In this document: positions 37,565 through 46,802 of the stretch, in pieces
Position numbering within the stretch: the stretch's first letter is position 1
Layout: each line of letters begins with the position of its first letter
Assembly (NCBI GenBank): GCA_904501705.1
Contig: CAJGCA010000002.1
Coordinates: forward strand, 8,406-72,405
Direction of reading: 5' to 3'
Origin: Clostridiaceae bacterium
GTDB lineage: Bacteria; Bacillota; Clostridia; Oscillospirales; Acutalibacteraceae
Length of the DNA stretch: 64,000 nucleotides
Notes under the pieces: generated by a model
Databases searched by the model: none
What the model saw: only the letters and a program-made list of their open reading frames with translations
What the model was told of the DNA's origin: nothing
Position numbers and translations under genes: made by a program

Positions 37565-38803
37565 ATGAAACTGAATCTGAACAGCATTTCTCCCGCCGTG
37601 TTCAAGGTGTCCGCCGCTGAGACTGCCGACGGCACCCAAAACCGCGCCGACATCGTGGCCTCTGGCCGCCTGCTGGCTTATGAGTACGCCCGGAAGGGTG
37701 CCAACGGCGTCCGCGCCGCCATGGGCATCAAGGAGAACGCCGGTGAGCAGCGGCTGACCGACACGGAGTACAAGGAACTGAACGAGGCTTTCCAAGCTTC
37801 CCACCTCCTGTACGCCGCCAATCAGGCCGACAAGTTTCTGGGCCGCACCTCCCCCTCCACCTTTGAGGAGTTCCGTCGGAAGGGCCAGAACTACCACAAG
37901 AACTCCATGTTCTACCAGGTGCTGGCTGGCATCTGGCAGGAGATTCTGACTCCCATTCTGCCCCGCGTGTACTCCGAGGCTGTCGGCGTGTTCGCCGACG
38001 TGGTCGAGGTCGGCTTCGGTGAGACCTACGCCCTGTCCATCGGAAGCAACGACATCCCCGTGTTCCAGGACAGCGCCTGGGGCGCTTCCCGGAGCGTTCC
38101 CCGCAACCGGTTCTACAGCAAGGAGTACACGCTGAATCCGCAGCCCCGCACGGCGCAGATCAACGCCAAGTGGACCCAGCTCGTGGGCAACAACGTGGAC
38201 TTCGGCCAGTTCTTTGCGAACATCAGCGCCGGTCTGTACGCCAAGACCATGGGTATGTGGAACGCGGCCATGACCGCCGCCATCGCCGACACTTCTCTGG
38301 TGCCGAGCAATCTGAGCGTCGTGTTCTCCAACCAGAACTGGATGACGCTGGCGAACCGCCTGTCCGCCGTGAACAGCACCCAGATCAGCAACCTCTTTGC
38401 CACCGGCAATGCGGTTGCCCTGTCCAAGGTGCTGCCCACGCAGGCCACCGGCTCCACCAACGTGAACATGGACGCCGCCATCGCCACCCTGCTGGGCGCT
38501 GACTACACCCGCACCGGGTATCTGGGCGAGTTCATGTCCGTCCGGCTGATGCCTCTGGTGGATGCCATCGTTCCCGGCACCCAGAACACCACCGTTGAGA
38601 CCATTCTTGATCCCACCAAGGTGTTTATGATGGCCGGTAACGGTCGCAAGCCCCTCACCATCGGCTACAACCGCGACACGCCCATCACCCTGGAGGTCGA
38701 TCCCTCCAAGGCCGGGGATCAGGAGATCGCCGTGAACATGACCATCGCTCTGGATAGCGTGGCTGTGTTCGAGAGCCACATCGGCGTCGTGACCATCGCC
38801 TAA
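37565..38803 (+). CDS. major capsid protein
   Basis: A 412-residue protein with an N-terminal arm, central mixed region and a C-terminal beta part ending VAVFESHIGVVTIA. Size, position after protease/decoration genes and high, biased codon use (almost all C/G-ending optimal codons) support a major capsid protein. The HK97 fold is assumed, not proven. Confidence 0.7.
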   Translation: MKLNLNSISPAVFKVSAAETADGTQNRADIVASGRLLAYEYARKGANGVRAAMGIKENAGEQRLTDTEYKELNEAFQASHLLYAANQADKFLGRTSPSTFEEFRRKGQNYHKNSMFYQVLAGIWQEILTPILPRVYSEAVGVFADVVEVGFGETYALSIGSNDIPVFQDSAWGASRSVPRNRFYSKEYTLNPQPRTAQINAKWTQLVGNNVDFGQFFANISAGLYAKTMGMWNAAMTAAIADTSLVPSNLSVVFSNQNWMTLANRLSAVNSTQISNLFATGNAVALSKVLPTQATGSTNVNMDAAIATLLGADYTRTGYLGEFMSVRLMPLVDAIVPGTQNTTVETILDPTKVFMMAGNGRKPLTIGYNRDTPITLEVDPSKAGDQEIAVNMTIALDSVAVFESHIGVVTIA

Positions 38804-38846
38804 ACATAGCCCCCGGAGGGGAGCCAACGCCTCCCCTCCACTCTAT

Positions 38847-38922
38847 GCTTCCATAGCTCAGTTGGAAGAGCAAATCACTCGTAATGATAAGGTCGTAGGT
38901 TCGAGTCCTGCTGGAAGCCCCA
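38847..38922 (+). tRNA. tRNA-Thr (CGT)
   Basis: The acceptor GCTTCCA/TGGAAGC, D-arm GCTC...GAGC, anticodon arm AATCA-CTCGTAA-TGATA giving anticodon CGT, and T-arm GTAGG-TTCGAGT-CCTGC with encoded CCA make a complete tRNA. The first anticodon-stem pair is mismatched. It lies in the late operon directly after the capsid gene. Confidence 0.88.
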
Positions 38923-38958
38923 AAAACAAATAAAAACCATCGGAAGGAGATTTATGTG

Positions 38959-39750
38959 ATGGCAAAGCGTGAAATGACGGAAGAACAGAAGAAAGCAGCG
39001 GCGGAGCGGATGAGAGCCGCCCGGGAGAAGAAAGCGGCGGAGAAAGCCGCGGCGGAGGCCGAAGCCGAAAAGGCTCCGTTTGAGGAAATCGAGGACGAGC
39101 TGGAGACCGCTCCGGTCGTTGAGAAAGCGCCTGCGGAAGACCCCATGCTGAAAGCCCTGCGGGAGCAGAACGAACTGCTCCAGAAGCAGATCCTGGCGAT
39201 GCAGGAGCAGATGGCGGCAATGGCGATGCCCAAGGTCATCCAGGTGGCCCCCGACACCGAAAAGGTACACTTCCTGTGGCAGGCCCCGGTGGCGGACGAC
39301 AACGTGGTGCTGTTCGGCGAGGGCGGTATGTATGGCCGCATTACCGGAAAGACGGGGAGCTTCTTCGTTCCGAAGAGCGAACTGAGCCGCATTCTCGATT
39401 CCATGACGCGCCTGTTCCTCGAAAACCGCTGGCTGATCGTGCTGGACGGACTGAACGAGGAGGAGCGGGAGGCTCTGGGCGTCAACTACAAAGAGGGCGA
39501 AGTCCTTGACAAGAGGGCGTTCGCCAAGATGGTGGATCTGGGAAGCGAAATCCTCGACATCTTCCCGAAGCTGTGCGACAGCCACAAGGAAATGGTGGGA
39601 CAGCGGTTCTACGAGGCGTGGAAAGCCGGGAACCCCAACGTGAAGCGGGAGATCGTGGTGGAACTGCTCCGCATGAGCAAGAGCGAGGGCAAGGAAATCA
39701 AGGGCTTCTCCGCCATCATCGAGGGCATGAACGAAAGGGACCTCCACTGA
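38959..39750 (+). CDS. Ala/Lys/Glu-rich head protein, 263 aa
   Basis: A 263-residue protein (GTG 38956 is an alternative start). The first 90 residues are a highly charged coiled coil (EEQKKAAAERMRAAREKKAAE). The rest is mixed with a helical end (EIVVELLRMSKSEGKEIKG). It may be a head-assembly or internal virion protein; no family recognised. It follows tRNA-Thr. Confidence 0.6.
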   Translation: MAKREMTEEQKKAAAERMRAAREKKAAEKAAAEAEAEKAPFEEIEDELETAPVVEKAPAEDPMLKALREQNELLQKQILAMQEQMAAMAMPKVIQVAPDTEKVHFLWQAPVADDNVVLFGEGGMYGRITGKTGSFFVPKSELSRILDSMTRLFLENRWLIVLDGLNEEEREALGVNYKEGEVLDKRAFAKMVDLGSEILDIFPKLCDSHKEMVGQRFYEAWKAGNPNVKREIVVELLRMSKSEGKEIKGFSAIIEGMNERDLH

Positions 39751-39799
39751 GTTTTCGATAAAAAAACAAGCCGCCAAGCGGACGAAGGAGACGAGGAAC

Positions 39800-40225
39800 A
39801 TGAGAGAAGTCATCATCGAAGTCACCGTACAGGTTCTGGGCGCGGTGCTAATGGGCGTGGTCAGCGTGGCTTTCGCCTATATCGGCAAGTGGATCGCCAA
39901 GACCAAGAAACTGGAAACCGTAGCCGTCGCCATGGATGAACTGGAGCGGGTGGTTAAGGCCGTGGTCGGGGATCTGGAGCAGACCATGGTTGGAAAGCTG
40001 AAAGCGTCTACCGAGGACGGGAAGCTATCCAAGACTGATATCGAATATCTGGGACACGAGCTTGTTTCCCGAACTGCCGATCAACTGAGTTACCCCGCTG
40101 CTAATGCGCTGGCTGCCGCCGGTTGCGACGTGGAATCCATGATTCACAGCATCGCCGAGTCCTATATCAACAAAATCAAGCGAGGCGAGGGCCTTATCCT
40201 GGCCCCGGAAATCGTGGAACCCTAA
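39800..40225 (+). CDS. LL-H-type phage holin
   Basis: A 141-residue protein with one N-terminal membrane segment (VLGAVLMGVVSVAFAYIG) and a helical, charged remainder. This matches the LL-H holin family (one-span type). It would permeabilise the membrane to release the lysin at 60.6 kb. Its position in the head module, 20 kb from the lysin, is unusual. Confidence 0.7.
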   Translation: MREVIIEVTVQVLGAVLMGVVSVAFAYIGKWIAKTKKLETVAVAMDELERVVKAVVGDLEQTMVGKLKASTEDGKLSKTDIEYLGHELVSRTADQLSYPAANALAAAGCDVESMIHSIAESYINKIKRGEGLILAPEIVEP

Positions 40226-40236
40226 CAAAAATGAAT

Positions 40237-40263
40237 CCCCCACCGGCCTTGCATCGGTGGGGG
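40237..40263 (+). repeat. hairpin between holin-type genes
   Basis: CCCCCACCG pairs with CGGTGGGGG around nine bases. There is no T-tract, so it is more likely an RNA-processing or stability structure than a terminator. Confidence 0.6.
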
Positions 40264-40295
40264 TCACAAAAACGAGAACGATGGAGGATGCCAAA

Positions 40296-40598
40296 ATGGC
40301 CATGACGTTGGAAGACCAAGCCGTAAAACTCAAAGAGGTTGAGGATCGGAGCAAGGGAAACTCCCGCCGCATCGAGACCTTGGAGCAAAAAGTAGCGGAC
40401 ATCAGCGACGTGGTCGGTGTCCTCCAAGCCATGAAAAAGGACTTGGAATACCTATCGAAGAACGTAGACGAGACGAAAACGGATGTTAAGGCCATCATGG
40501 AGAAACCAGCCAAGCGGTGGGACACTTTGGTGGAAAAGGTGCTGTGGGGCGTTCTGAGCGCAGTGCTGGCATTCGTTCTTGCCAAGGGCGGCCTGTAA
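40296..40598 (+). CDS. XhlA-type membrane-anchored coiled coil
   Basis: A 100-residue protein; ATG 40296 is chosen because GGAGG lies eight bases upstream. An N-terminal charged coiled coil (RIETLEQKVADISDVV) is followed by one membrane segment at the end (VLWGVLSAVLAFVLAKGG). This is the XhlA layout, a lysis partner of holins in Firmicutes phages. It follows the LL-H-type holin. Confidence 0.7.
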   Translation: MAMTLEDQAVKLKEVEDRSKGNSRRIETLEQKVADISDVVGVLQAMKKDLEYLSKNVDETKTDVKAIMEKPAKRWDTLVEKVLWGVLSAVLAFVLAKGGL

Positions 40599-40647
40599 GT
40601 TTCAAAGTTTCACCGAATTGTTGAAAGTATACTTTTAATTGAAACAT

Positions 40648-40721
40648 ACCGATCTGGTGTAACGGTAGCACATGGGACTTTGACTCCCACGGTGTTGGTT
40701 CAAGTCCAGCGGTCGGTGCCA
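40648..40721 (+). tRNA. tRNA-Gln (TTG)
   Basis: The acceptor ACCGATC/GGTCGGT, D-arm GTG...GCAC-type, anticodon arm TGGGA-CTTTGAC-TCCCA giving anticodon TTG, T-arm GTTGG-TTCAAGT-CCAGC and encoded CCA. It lies just after the XhlA-like gene. Confidence 0.9.
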
Positions 40722-40746
40722 AAAAACCTGTAAAGAAGGTGACACG

Positions 40747-41079
40747 ATGACGATAGAGAGGGGAACAACGCAAGAGGTAAGAATAACCATTAAGGGCTGG
40801 GATCTTACTTCGTGCGATATATATGTGACCTTCAAGCAGGGGGCAAAATCCGTAACGAAGAAAACAATGGACAGCGTTGTGTTTTCAAACAACGCCACGA
40901 AAATTGTACTGACCCTGACGCAGCAGGAAACCATGGCATTCGACAACAACAAATCCGGGCTTGTTCAGGCGAGATGGATTGACCAAAACGGGATTGCCAG
41001 AAAAACAAAGACGGCTGCGTTTGACGTTGACCTTCTCCTGTATGAAGCCGTGCTGGTAAAGGATGATGGCGGTGAATAA
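40747..41079 (+). CDS. beta-rich virion protein, 110 aa
   Basis: A 110-residue protein of alternating strands (QEVRITIKGWDLTSCDIYVTFKQ...). It resembles N-terminal parts of phage fibre or baseplate proteins. The next gene overlaps its end. Function unknown; a tail or fibre role is inferred from fold and neighbours. Confidence 0.55.
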   Translation: MTIERGTTQEVRITIKGWDLTSCDIYVTFKQGAKSVTKKTMDSVVFSNNATKIVLTLTQQETMAFDNNKSGLVQARWIDQNGIARKTKTAAFDVDLLLYEAVLVKDDGGE

Positions 41080-41341
41080 AGGACCATCCATCATTATCTC
41101 GGCAGAAAGCGGCGCAGAGATAGAACTTGATACAAACAAAAAAGGGCGCATAGACCTTGAGGTGACCGCCGGGGTATCTGCCGATGAGGAATACTTCGGA
41201 CCGTACTCCGTAACGCCGTCAGATGTAGAACAGGTGATGAAGACGGCACAGAAGATCGCTTCAAAGGATATTGTCGTGAACCCAATCCCGTCGAACTATG
41301 GGAAAATCGGGTGGAACGGGTCTATCCTTACGGTTTCATAA
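41063..41341 (+). CDS. small virion protein, 92 aa
   Basis: A 92-residue protein overlapping the previous gene. It has a segment YFGPYSVTPSDVEQVMKTAQ followed by DIVVNPIPSNYGKIGWNG, a pattern I associate with small phage fibre-linked proteins. The start is uncertain among three close starts. Function unknown. Confidence 0.55.
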   Translation: MMAVNKGPSIIISAESGAEIELDTNKKGRIDLEVTAGVSADEEYFGPYSVTPSDVEQVMKTAQKIASKDIVVNPIPSNYGKIGWNGSILTVS

Positions 41342-41358
41342 AGGAGAATTAAGTAGCA

Positions 41359-42021
41359 ATGGCTAAAAACGTAGTCATAAATAATGTCGTATATCAGAGC
41401 GTACCGCAAGTTTCCATCCCTCTTTCCGGCTCGACCGGCACGGCGGATTTTTACGACACGTCCGACGCTACCCTCGACAGCGGCGGGAAAATGCTCGTTG
41501 GGAATACCGCCTACGCCAACGGCGTGAAATATGCGGGTTCGATTGAAACAAAGAAACAAAGCGATTTGACTGCGGTTGGCGCTTCCGTGACGGTCCCCGC
41601 CGGGTACTACGCATCACAAGTGTCAAAGGAAGTGGCCTCTGGCGAGGCTACCGCTCCTGCCTCCATCTCGGGGACATCCGCTTCCGTTTCTGCGGGAACA
41701 AACACGCTGACACTTTCCAAAACCGTATCCGTTACTCCGGTTGTGACTGAGGGTTATGTCGGGTCTGGCACGGCGGGGAACAGCGTCATATCGCTTACCG
41801 CAAGTGTAGCCACCAGGGGGGAGGGAACCATTACCCCCGGGACGAGCGACCAGAGCATAGCAAGTGGAACATACCTGGCTGGCAGTCAGACAATCAAGGG
41901 TGACAGCAACCTCCAAGCCCAAAATATTAAGAGCGGGGTCAGTATCTTTGGAGTGAACGGTTCGCTATCCGCCGCCACAGTGTCTCAAGATGGGACAACA
42001 AAAGTCCTTACCGTATCGTAG
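41359..42021 (+). CDS. Ser/Thr-rich fibre-like protein, 220 aa
   Basis: A 220-residue Ser/Thr/Gly/Val-rich beta protein, as in phage tail fibres or receptor-binding tips. The N-terminus (AKNVVINNVVYQSVPQ, GSTGTADFYD) is shared with the next gene, so the two are paralogous fibres. The repeats in the middle (SVSAGTNTLTLSKTVSV) suggest beta-helical structure. Confidence 0.6.
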   Translation: MAKNVVINNVVYQSVPQVSIPLSGSTGTADFYDTSDATLDSGGKMLVGNTAYANGVKYAGSIETKKQSDLTAVGASVTVPAGYYASQVSKEVASGEATAPASISGTSASVSAGTNTLTLSKTVSVTPVVTEGYVGSGTAGNSVISLTASVATRGEGTITPGTSDQSIASGTYLAGSQTIKGDSNLQAQNIKSGVSIFGVNGSLSAATVSQDGTTKVLTVS

Positions 42022-42033
42022 GGAGGCAGAGCC

Positions 42034-42591
42034 GTGGCGCAGAATGTAACCATAGCAGGAGCGTCGTACTCGGACGTTCCCTCAATCGAAGTCCCAAAGA
42101 CGGGAGGAGGGATCGCAGGCTTCTACGATGTTTCTGAAACAACAGCAGAGGCTGAAGATGTGGCGGACGGCAAAGTATTTATAAGCGCCAACGGAACGGT
42201 AACGATAGGGACTGCGACAGGAGCGATAGAGATGACACTCTTATCATACGGGAAAAGTACATGGGAGGAGTTCATTGCTGCATACAAGGCAAACAGCATC
42301 GTTTACTGCCGCGCCTCTTCAAATAGCAACCCGGCTTCGGGCAGCCAGACAAGGATGGCGTTTATGGCGTATGTCAGCAACGCAGACAACCCGACAAATG
42401 TGGAGTTTCAGTATTACCGGTCGGTTTCTTCCCACTCTGCCACCCAACAGGGGGACCAAGTGTATGTCTACAAACTGGATAAGACCGCCGGGTGGAGCGT
42501 AATAGTTCGGGAGGCTTATACCAAAATTGCCGTAGGATCTGGACTGACATCGTCCTATAGCAACGGGACGCTTACTATCAGCCTCGCATGA
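42034..42591 (+). CDS. fibre-like protein, 185 aa
   Basis: Starts at GTG 42034. Its N-terminus AQNVTIAGASYSDVPSIEVPKTGG...FYDVSE matches that of the preceding protein, and the C-terminal half differs. It is Ser/Thr-rich and probably part of a fibre or decoration, with variable receptor contact. Function inferred. Confidence 0.6.
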   Translation: MAQNVTIAGASYSDVPSIEVPKTGGGIAGFYDVSETTAEAEDVADGKVFISANGTVTIGTATGAIEMTLLSYGKSTWEEFIAAYKANSIVYCRASSNSNPASGSQTRMAFMAYVSNADNPTNVEFQYYRSVSSHSATQQGDQVYVYKLDKTAGWSVIVREAYTKIAVGSGLTSSYSNGTLTISLA

Positions 42592-42622
42592 AGCGGGAAA
42601 CTTATCACGGAGGGCGATTATC

Positions 42623-43324
42623 ATGGGAACTACATTTGAGCAAATAGAATGTCAGGCCATGACTTATATAAAAAATGATTTGTCCCTCGACTGGGACATG
42701 AAATACCGGTTGCCTGTTTTCTATCGGCGTATGTGGAACTATATGCAGGCGGCGAAGCCCCTGTTCAATCGGCCGCCCCAGATGATTACGCGGCTGAAAG
42801 GGTATACAGAACCTCAATACTGCGATGTTCTGTTTCCGGTGAAAGAAATAAGCGAAGACGGGACCGTGACGGCGGACACCGGGATTACTGGCATGGATAT
42901 CTGCTCCGCCGGAGTGGTGTCCGAGGACGATCTTGGCAATCCAAGCTATGTCCCGCTAATTTTAAATAGCTACAATGCGGAAACTGGTGAGGTGGTGGTT
43001 TCCGGGAACGTGGGCTACGGCGATGAAATCGACATCGACTTCTACAAGAGCGGTGCTCTGGAAGCCGAACTGACCGACCCGGAGAAAGACATCCTCGCAT
43101 TCTGCGTCTACGCCGTGTACGAGAAGCGTTTTGACAACAACATCTTGGAGCGCCAGTCAAAGGTGCGTGACGCCAACTTCACGACCATCTCCGAGGCCAG
43201 CCAGACGGCGGCTGGGACATCCCGCCAAACGGCGGTGGACAGCCAGCTCTTCGACAAGCTGCGGAAGTACGAGCAGGATGCGGTGTATTACAAGACCGTA
43301 CTGAACCAGAACATCCACCTTTAA
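42623..43324 (+). CDS. head-tail connector-like protein, 233 aa
   Basis: A 233-residue mixed protein with an acidic, strand-rich middle and helical C-terminus (AVYEKRFDNNILERQSKV, KLRKYEQDAVYYK). Size and position between capsid-associated and tail genes fit a connector or adaptor. No signature is visible. Confidence 0.5.
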   Translation: MGTTFEQIECQAMTYIKNDLSLDWDMKYRLPVFYRRMWNYMQAAKPLFNRPPQMITRLKGYTEPQYCDVLFPVKEISEDGTVTADTGITGMDICSAGVVSEDDLGNPSYVPLILNSYNAETGEVVVSGNVGYGDEIDIDFYKSGALEAELTDPEKDILAFCVYAVYEKRFDNNILERQSKVRDANFTTISEASQTAAGTSRQTAVDSQLFDKLRKYEQDAVYYKTVLNQNIHL

Positions 43325-43337
43325 GGAGGAAAGGCCC

Positions 43338-44654
43338 GTGGCAGACATTTCCAAAATGGCGCATACTGCCGGGACTCTATCCGGGGCCAACTGGTTCCCG
43401 CCGCTCAATAGTGCGGGAAATACCTCCGGCCTGCAAAAACAGTATTTTGCCGACGAAACGAGAGCCTACGCCCAACAAGTTGGGCATCTGGCCTCCAACG
43501 TGTTTATGGCAGACTGCCAAGGGCTGAACCCGGATGACTTCTTCGCATGGCAAAAGGTGAAGCTGCGGTCCATCCGGGCGGCGCAGGCGCAGACCGGCGA
43601 GACCATGCCGGAGGACTGGCAGAGAATCTACATTTTTGACCCGGCGAACCTCACGTATTTGCCCCAAGGGGCCATGCTGAAGTACAACGACAATACATGG
43701 ATCGTGTACAAGGGCAAAAACATCTCCGCCATCCACGGGAGCGCCGTAGTGCGGCGGTGCAACGCCGTCATCCATCTGCTGGACTGGTACGGGAACATCG
43801 TGACCGTCCCCATGTCATACGCCAAGATGGGAACGCTTGGCAACGCCGAGCATACGACGGAAAACACGATCACCTCCAAGAACTATATGAACTGTATTTG
43901 CCAGTTGAACGAGTACAGTTGGCAGTTCACGGAGAACACGCGCATCATTCTGGGCAACACGGCCTATGCAATGCGCGGTCTGGACAACTTCACGAGGGAG
44001 TATACCGACGACCCAGACAGCGTCCATCTGCTGGCATTCACTATTGAGCGGACGGAACTCCAGCCTTACGACAGCGTGGAGTACCAGGTGGCCGATTACG
44101 GCGGATTTTCGTGGGATATCGCCGTCAACTGGAATAATTCCATGCTGGTCGGCACAACGCAGACTCTCAGCGTGACGAGCCGGAGAAACGGCGAGGCAGT
44201 GGAGAGCACGGACGAGAACCCGATTTCCTACGTTTTCGAGTCCAGCGACGAGGAAATCGCCACAGTGGACGAAAACGGCACGGTGACGGGCGTTGGTGAG
44301 GGAACGGTGACCATCACCGTTTCTCTGGCGGAAAACCCGGATATCACGCAGACGGTGGAGATTGAGGTCCCGGCGGCGGAAGCCGAAAACGTGTCGTTTA
44401 CGACCACGATCCCGGCGTTTTTACACGAATTTGACGTGATAACGGTTTCGGCGGCCTATTTTGTAAGCGGAGAAGCCACCGACGAGCCGGTGGAGATCTT
44501 GTTCTCTGGGCCTGCGGCAAGCGCGTACAGCGCTACCAAAAATGGGCAGAATACATACCGGATTATGTGCTATCACGCCAGCACGAAGCCGCTGGTTATC
44601 ACAGCGGAATACGGATATCTACGTAAAATCGCAGAAATCCGGCTTATTACCTAA
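43338..44654 (+). CDS. virion protein with BIG2 Ig-like domain
   Basis: A 438-residue protein starting at GTG 43338. The first 250 residues are a virion-like body (QRIYIFDPANLTYLPQGAML). Residues about 280-350 match a bacterial Ig-like (BIG2) domain (SSDEEIATVDENGTVTGVGEG). The rest is beta-rich. BIG2 domains often bind carbohydrate and decorate phage heads or tails. The role may be a head-tail or decoration protein. Confidence 0.6.
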   Translation: MADISKMAHTAGTLSGANWFPPLNSAGNTSGLQKQYFADETRAYAQQVGHLASNVFMADCQGLNPDDFFAWQKVKLRSIRAAQAQTGETMPEDWQRIYIFDPANLTYLPQGAMLKYNDNTWIVYKGKNISAIHGSAVVRRCNAVIHLLDWYGNIVTVPMSYAKMGTLGNAEHTTENTITSKNYMNCICQLNEYSWQFTENTRIILGNTAYAMRGLDNFTREYTDDPDSVHLLAFTIERTELQPYDSVEYQVADYGGFSWDIAVNWNNSMLVGTTQTLSVTSRRNGEAVESTDENPISYVFESSDEEIATVDENGTVTGVGEGTVTITVSLAENPDITQTVEIEVPAAEAENVSFTTTIPAFLHEFDVITVSAAYFVSGEATDEPVEILFSGPAASAYSATKNGQNTYRIMCYHASTKPLVITAEYGYLRKIAEIRLIT

Positions 44655-44738
44655 GAAAAAACGGTCATTGTGGGAACAAAAGAAGCGTATGAGGGCCGGG
44701 GTGGGGGCCAGCTTCCTTAATAGGCGAGGAGTGTGTGA

Positions 44739-45800
44739 ATGGCAAAAATCAGTTTAGATGTCAAACAACACTGCGTCGAGATGTTCAAGAGGGGAAAAAA
44801 CTCCAAGAATATCTACAACGAATACTTTCATGCCGCACACCCAGAAATGGGCTATGAGACCTTTCGGCACCATCTGAAATACTGGAAACGAAAGCAAATG
44901 GCGGACACCGCAACGCAATCCGCCGGGACATATCCAGGGTTTATTGCACACGGGGCCACCGTTCAGGTCAACGGCCACGGAGAAATGGTGCAGGCGTGGA
45001 TCAAGCAACACGTAGATGACGGCTGGTACAGCGAACTTCTGGAGAACATCCGGGAAAGCACAGCGCCAAGGCTGATTAAGCGTAAAGAGGGTAAAAGTGA
45101 GCCTCAGATGCTTGAAATACCCCTTTATGACCAGCATTTCCCCCTTTACGACCATGAGGACACGCTCACCGAACTGCTGGAAATCATCCAGTCCAAACGA
45201 TGGGAAGAAATCAACATTGCCATCGGGCAGGATATGCTTCACAACGACGATATGCGTGGGAGGACTTCTTCCGGCAGAGCCATCGAGAAGGTAGACATGG
45301 TCAAAGCGTGGAACATGGCGCGGGACTTCTGGTTCACGGTCATTTCCGCCTGCTTGGAGCAGGGGGATACGGTAAAAGTCCTGTATTCCAAGGGCAACCA
45401 CGACGAGAGCATGAGCTGGGCGTTCGTCCAGATGCTCAAGGCGATGTTTCCACAAGTGTGGTTCGATGATTCCATGGCGCAGCGAAAGTGCATTTCGTGG
45501 AGGAACTGCTTCATCGGCATCACCCACGGCGCTTACAAAAAGTCGAACAAAAATGACCTTCGCGGTCAGTTTACGATACAGTTCGCCGAAGAATTTGCCA
45601 AAGCCAAAGTGCGGGAAATACACGCCGGACACCTCCACAACGAGGATGAGCAAGATATCTACGGCGTGATGGTCCGCCGACTGGCACGAAAGGGAACGAC
45701 GGATGAATGGAGCGACGACGAGGGCTTCGTCGGAGCGCACGACCGGTTCATGGTCTTCCGGTGGAAGCCGGGGCGGCTGGCCGGGATCGAGTATGTTTAA
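44739..45800 (+). CDS. metallophosphoesterase with N-terminal HTH
   Basis: A 353-residue protein. The N-terminal region is helical and basic (KNIYNEYFHAAHPEMGYET), HTH-like. The central part has calcineurin-like metal motifs: YDQHF (about 130), GQDMLHND (about 165), SKGNHDES (about 212), ITHG and AGHLHNED (about 295). Such enzymes cleave phosphodiesters. Location in the virion operon is unusual; it might process DNA ends or damage host RNA or DNA. Confidence 0.7.
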   Translation: MAKISLDVKQHCVEMFKRGKNSKNIYNEYFHAAHPEMGYETFRHHLKYWKRKQMADTATQSAGTYPGFIAHGATVQVNGHGEMVQAWIKQHVDDGWYSELLENIRESTAPRLIKRKEGKSEPQMLEIPLYDQHFPLYDHEDTLTELLEIIQSKRWEEINIAIGQDMLHNDDMRGRTSSGRAIEKVDMVKAWNMARDFWFTVISACLEQGDTVKVLYSKGNHDESMSWAFVQMLKAMFPQVWFDDSMAQRKCISWRNCFIGITHGAYKKSNKNDLRGQFTIQFAEEFAKAKVREIHAGHLHNEDEQDIYGVMVRRLARKGTTDEWSDDEGFVGAHDRFMVFRWKPGRLAGIEYV

Positions 45801-45812
45801 GGAGAAACCAAA

Positions 45813-46124
45813 ATGGACTGCAAGTTTGCCTACATAAAGAAAAAAATCCCCTATGTCCTGTGCCTGAAGGAGACGGAGCCGGACGGATACGACCGGAAAG
45901 CTTTGTTCAGCGCCATGTGTCCGCACCAGGAGTATTGCCATAAGCTGGACTGCCACAAGCTGACCCCGGAGTGGGTGGGCTGCCTGAAGTTGCGTGAGAA
46001 CGTCCAGAACGGCGCAGAAGTTGCGTTTGTTGCGGATGCGTCCGAGGATGCCCCAGCTACGAAAACGCGCCAGAAACGGCGCAGAAAGGCCGCAGAGGAA
46101 ACCCAAGAGGCTGTCGAAGAGTAA
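45813..46124 (+). CDS. Cys-rich basic protein, 103 aa
   Basis: A 103-residue protein starting at ATG 45813. Residues 17-57 hold several cysteines and histidines (CPHQEYCHKLDCHKL), a likely zinc site. The tail is Lys/Arg/Glu-rich. It may bind nucleic acid or be a structural small protein; function unknown. Confidence 0.6.
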   Translation: MDCKFAYIKKKIPYVLCLKETEPDGYDRKALFSAMCPHQEYCHKLDCHKLTPEWVGCLKLRENVQNGAEVAFVADASEDAPATKTRQKRRRKAAEETQEAVEE

Positions 46125-46157
46125 ACAAGAAACTTTGCAGGCGGAAGGAGAATTTAT

Positions 46158-46802
46158 ATGCCTGACTATCACATTACTATTTCCACCGACATCATCAAAC
46201 AGGCAAAAAGCTATGTGCCCGTGAGCGAGAAGCAGACGGTGTCCCGCGCCATTGCGTTTTTCTGCTGCGAAGCGGTACAGCCGAACATGGCAAGTTCCAT
46301 GGACGGACTGCCGAAGCTGACCATGATGGTGCAGGAAAACCGGAAACTGCGACAGCAGTTCCAGATGGGGCTTCTGGCAGACTATCTGGGGGCTGAATAC
46401 AGCGTGGACTTTGTGCGGCTCCCCGGCGAAAACGGCGAGACTGTCGAGCAGCCGCTGTCGCACTGCATGGCAGAAGAGGACTACGACCTCTGGGCGTCCT
46501 CCCATGTCATGAACCAGTTGGAAAGGCTGAAAAAGGTCAAGGAGCATGAAGTAGCCGACAAGGTGTTCGACATCCTGTACGACTACAAGAACTACGAAAA
46601 CATGATCTCCGCCGCCATCCGGGACTACATGGAACAGATGAACAACGACTTCAATCGTGTAGCCGAGTACATCTCCCTGTTCGCCACCGAGGAGGTTGCG
46701 CAGGCTGTGACAAAGAGCCTGATGGAGTCCAAGGAGGATCTCCGAGAAGTGCTGGATAACGTCAAGGCGTACAAGAAAAAGAAAGGTGGGGCCGATGGCT
46801 GA
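46158..46802 (+). CDS. helical hypothetical protein, 214 aa
   Basis: A 214-residue helical protein. It overlaps the next gene by eight bases. It has an N-terminal domain and a C-terminal long helix pair (DNVKAYKKKKGG). Probably a tail-connector or chaperone component by position; no recognised domain. Confidence 0.55.
   Translation: MPDYHITISTDIIKQAKSYVPVSEKQTVSRAIAFFCCEAVQPNMASSMDGLPKLTMMVQENRKLRQQFQMGLLADYLGAEYSVDFVRLPGENGETVEQPLSHCMAEEDYDLWASSHVMNQLERLKKVKEHEVADKVFDILYDYKNYENMISAAIRDYMEQMNNDFNRVAEYISLFATEEVAQAVTKSLMESKEDLREVLDNVKAYKKKKGGADG

Noticed and set aside
37448..38827. 459-residue minus-strand frame opposite the capsid gene
   Set aside because: Gly/His/Val-rich shadow of a highly codon-biased gene; no ribosome binding site.
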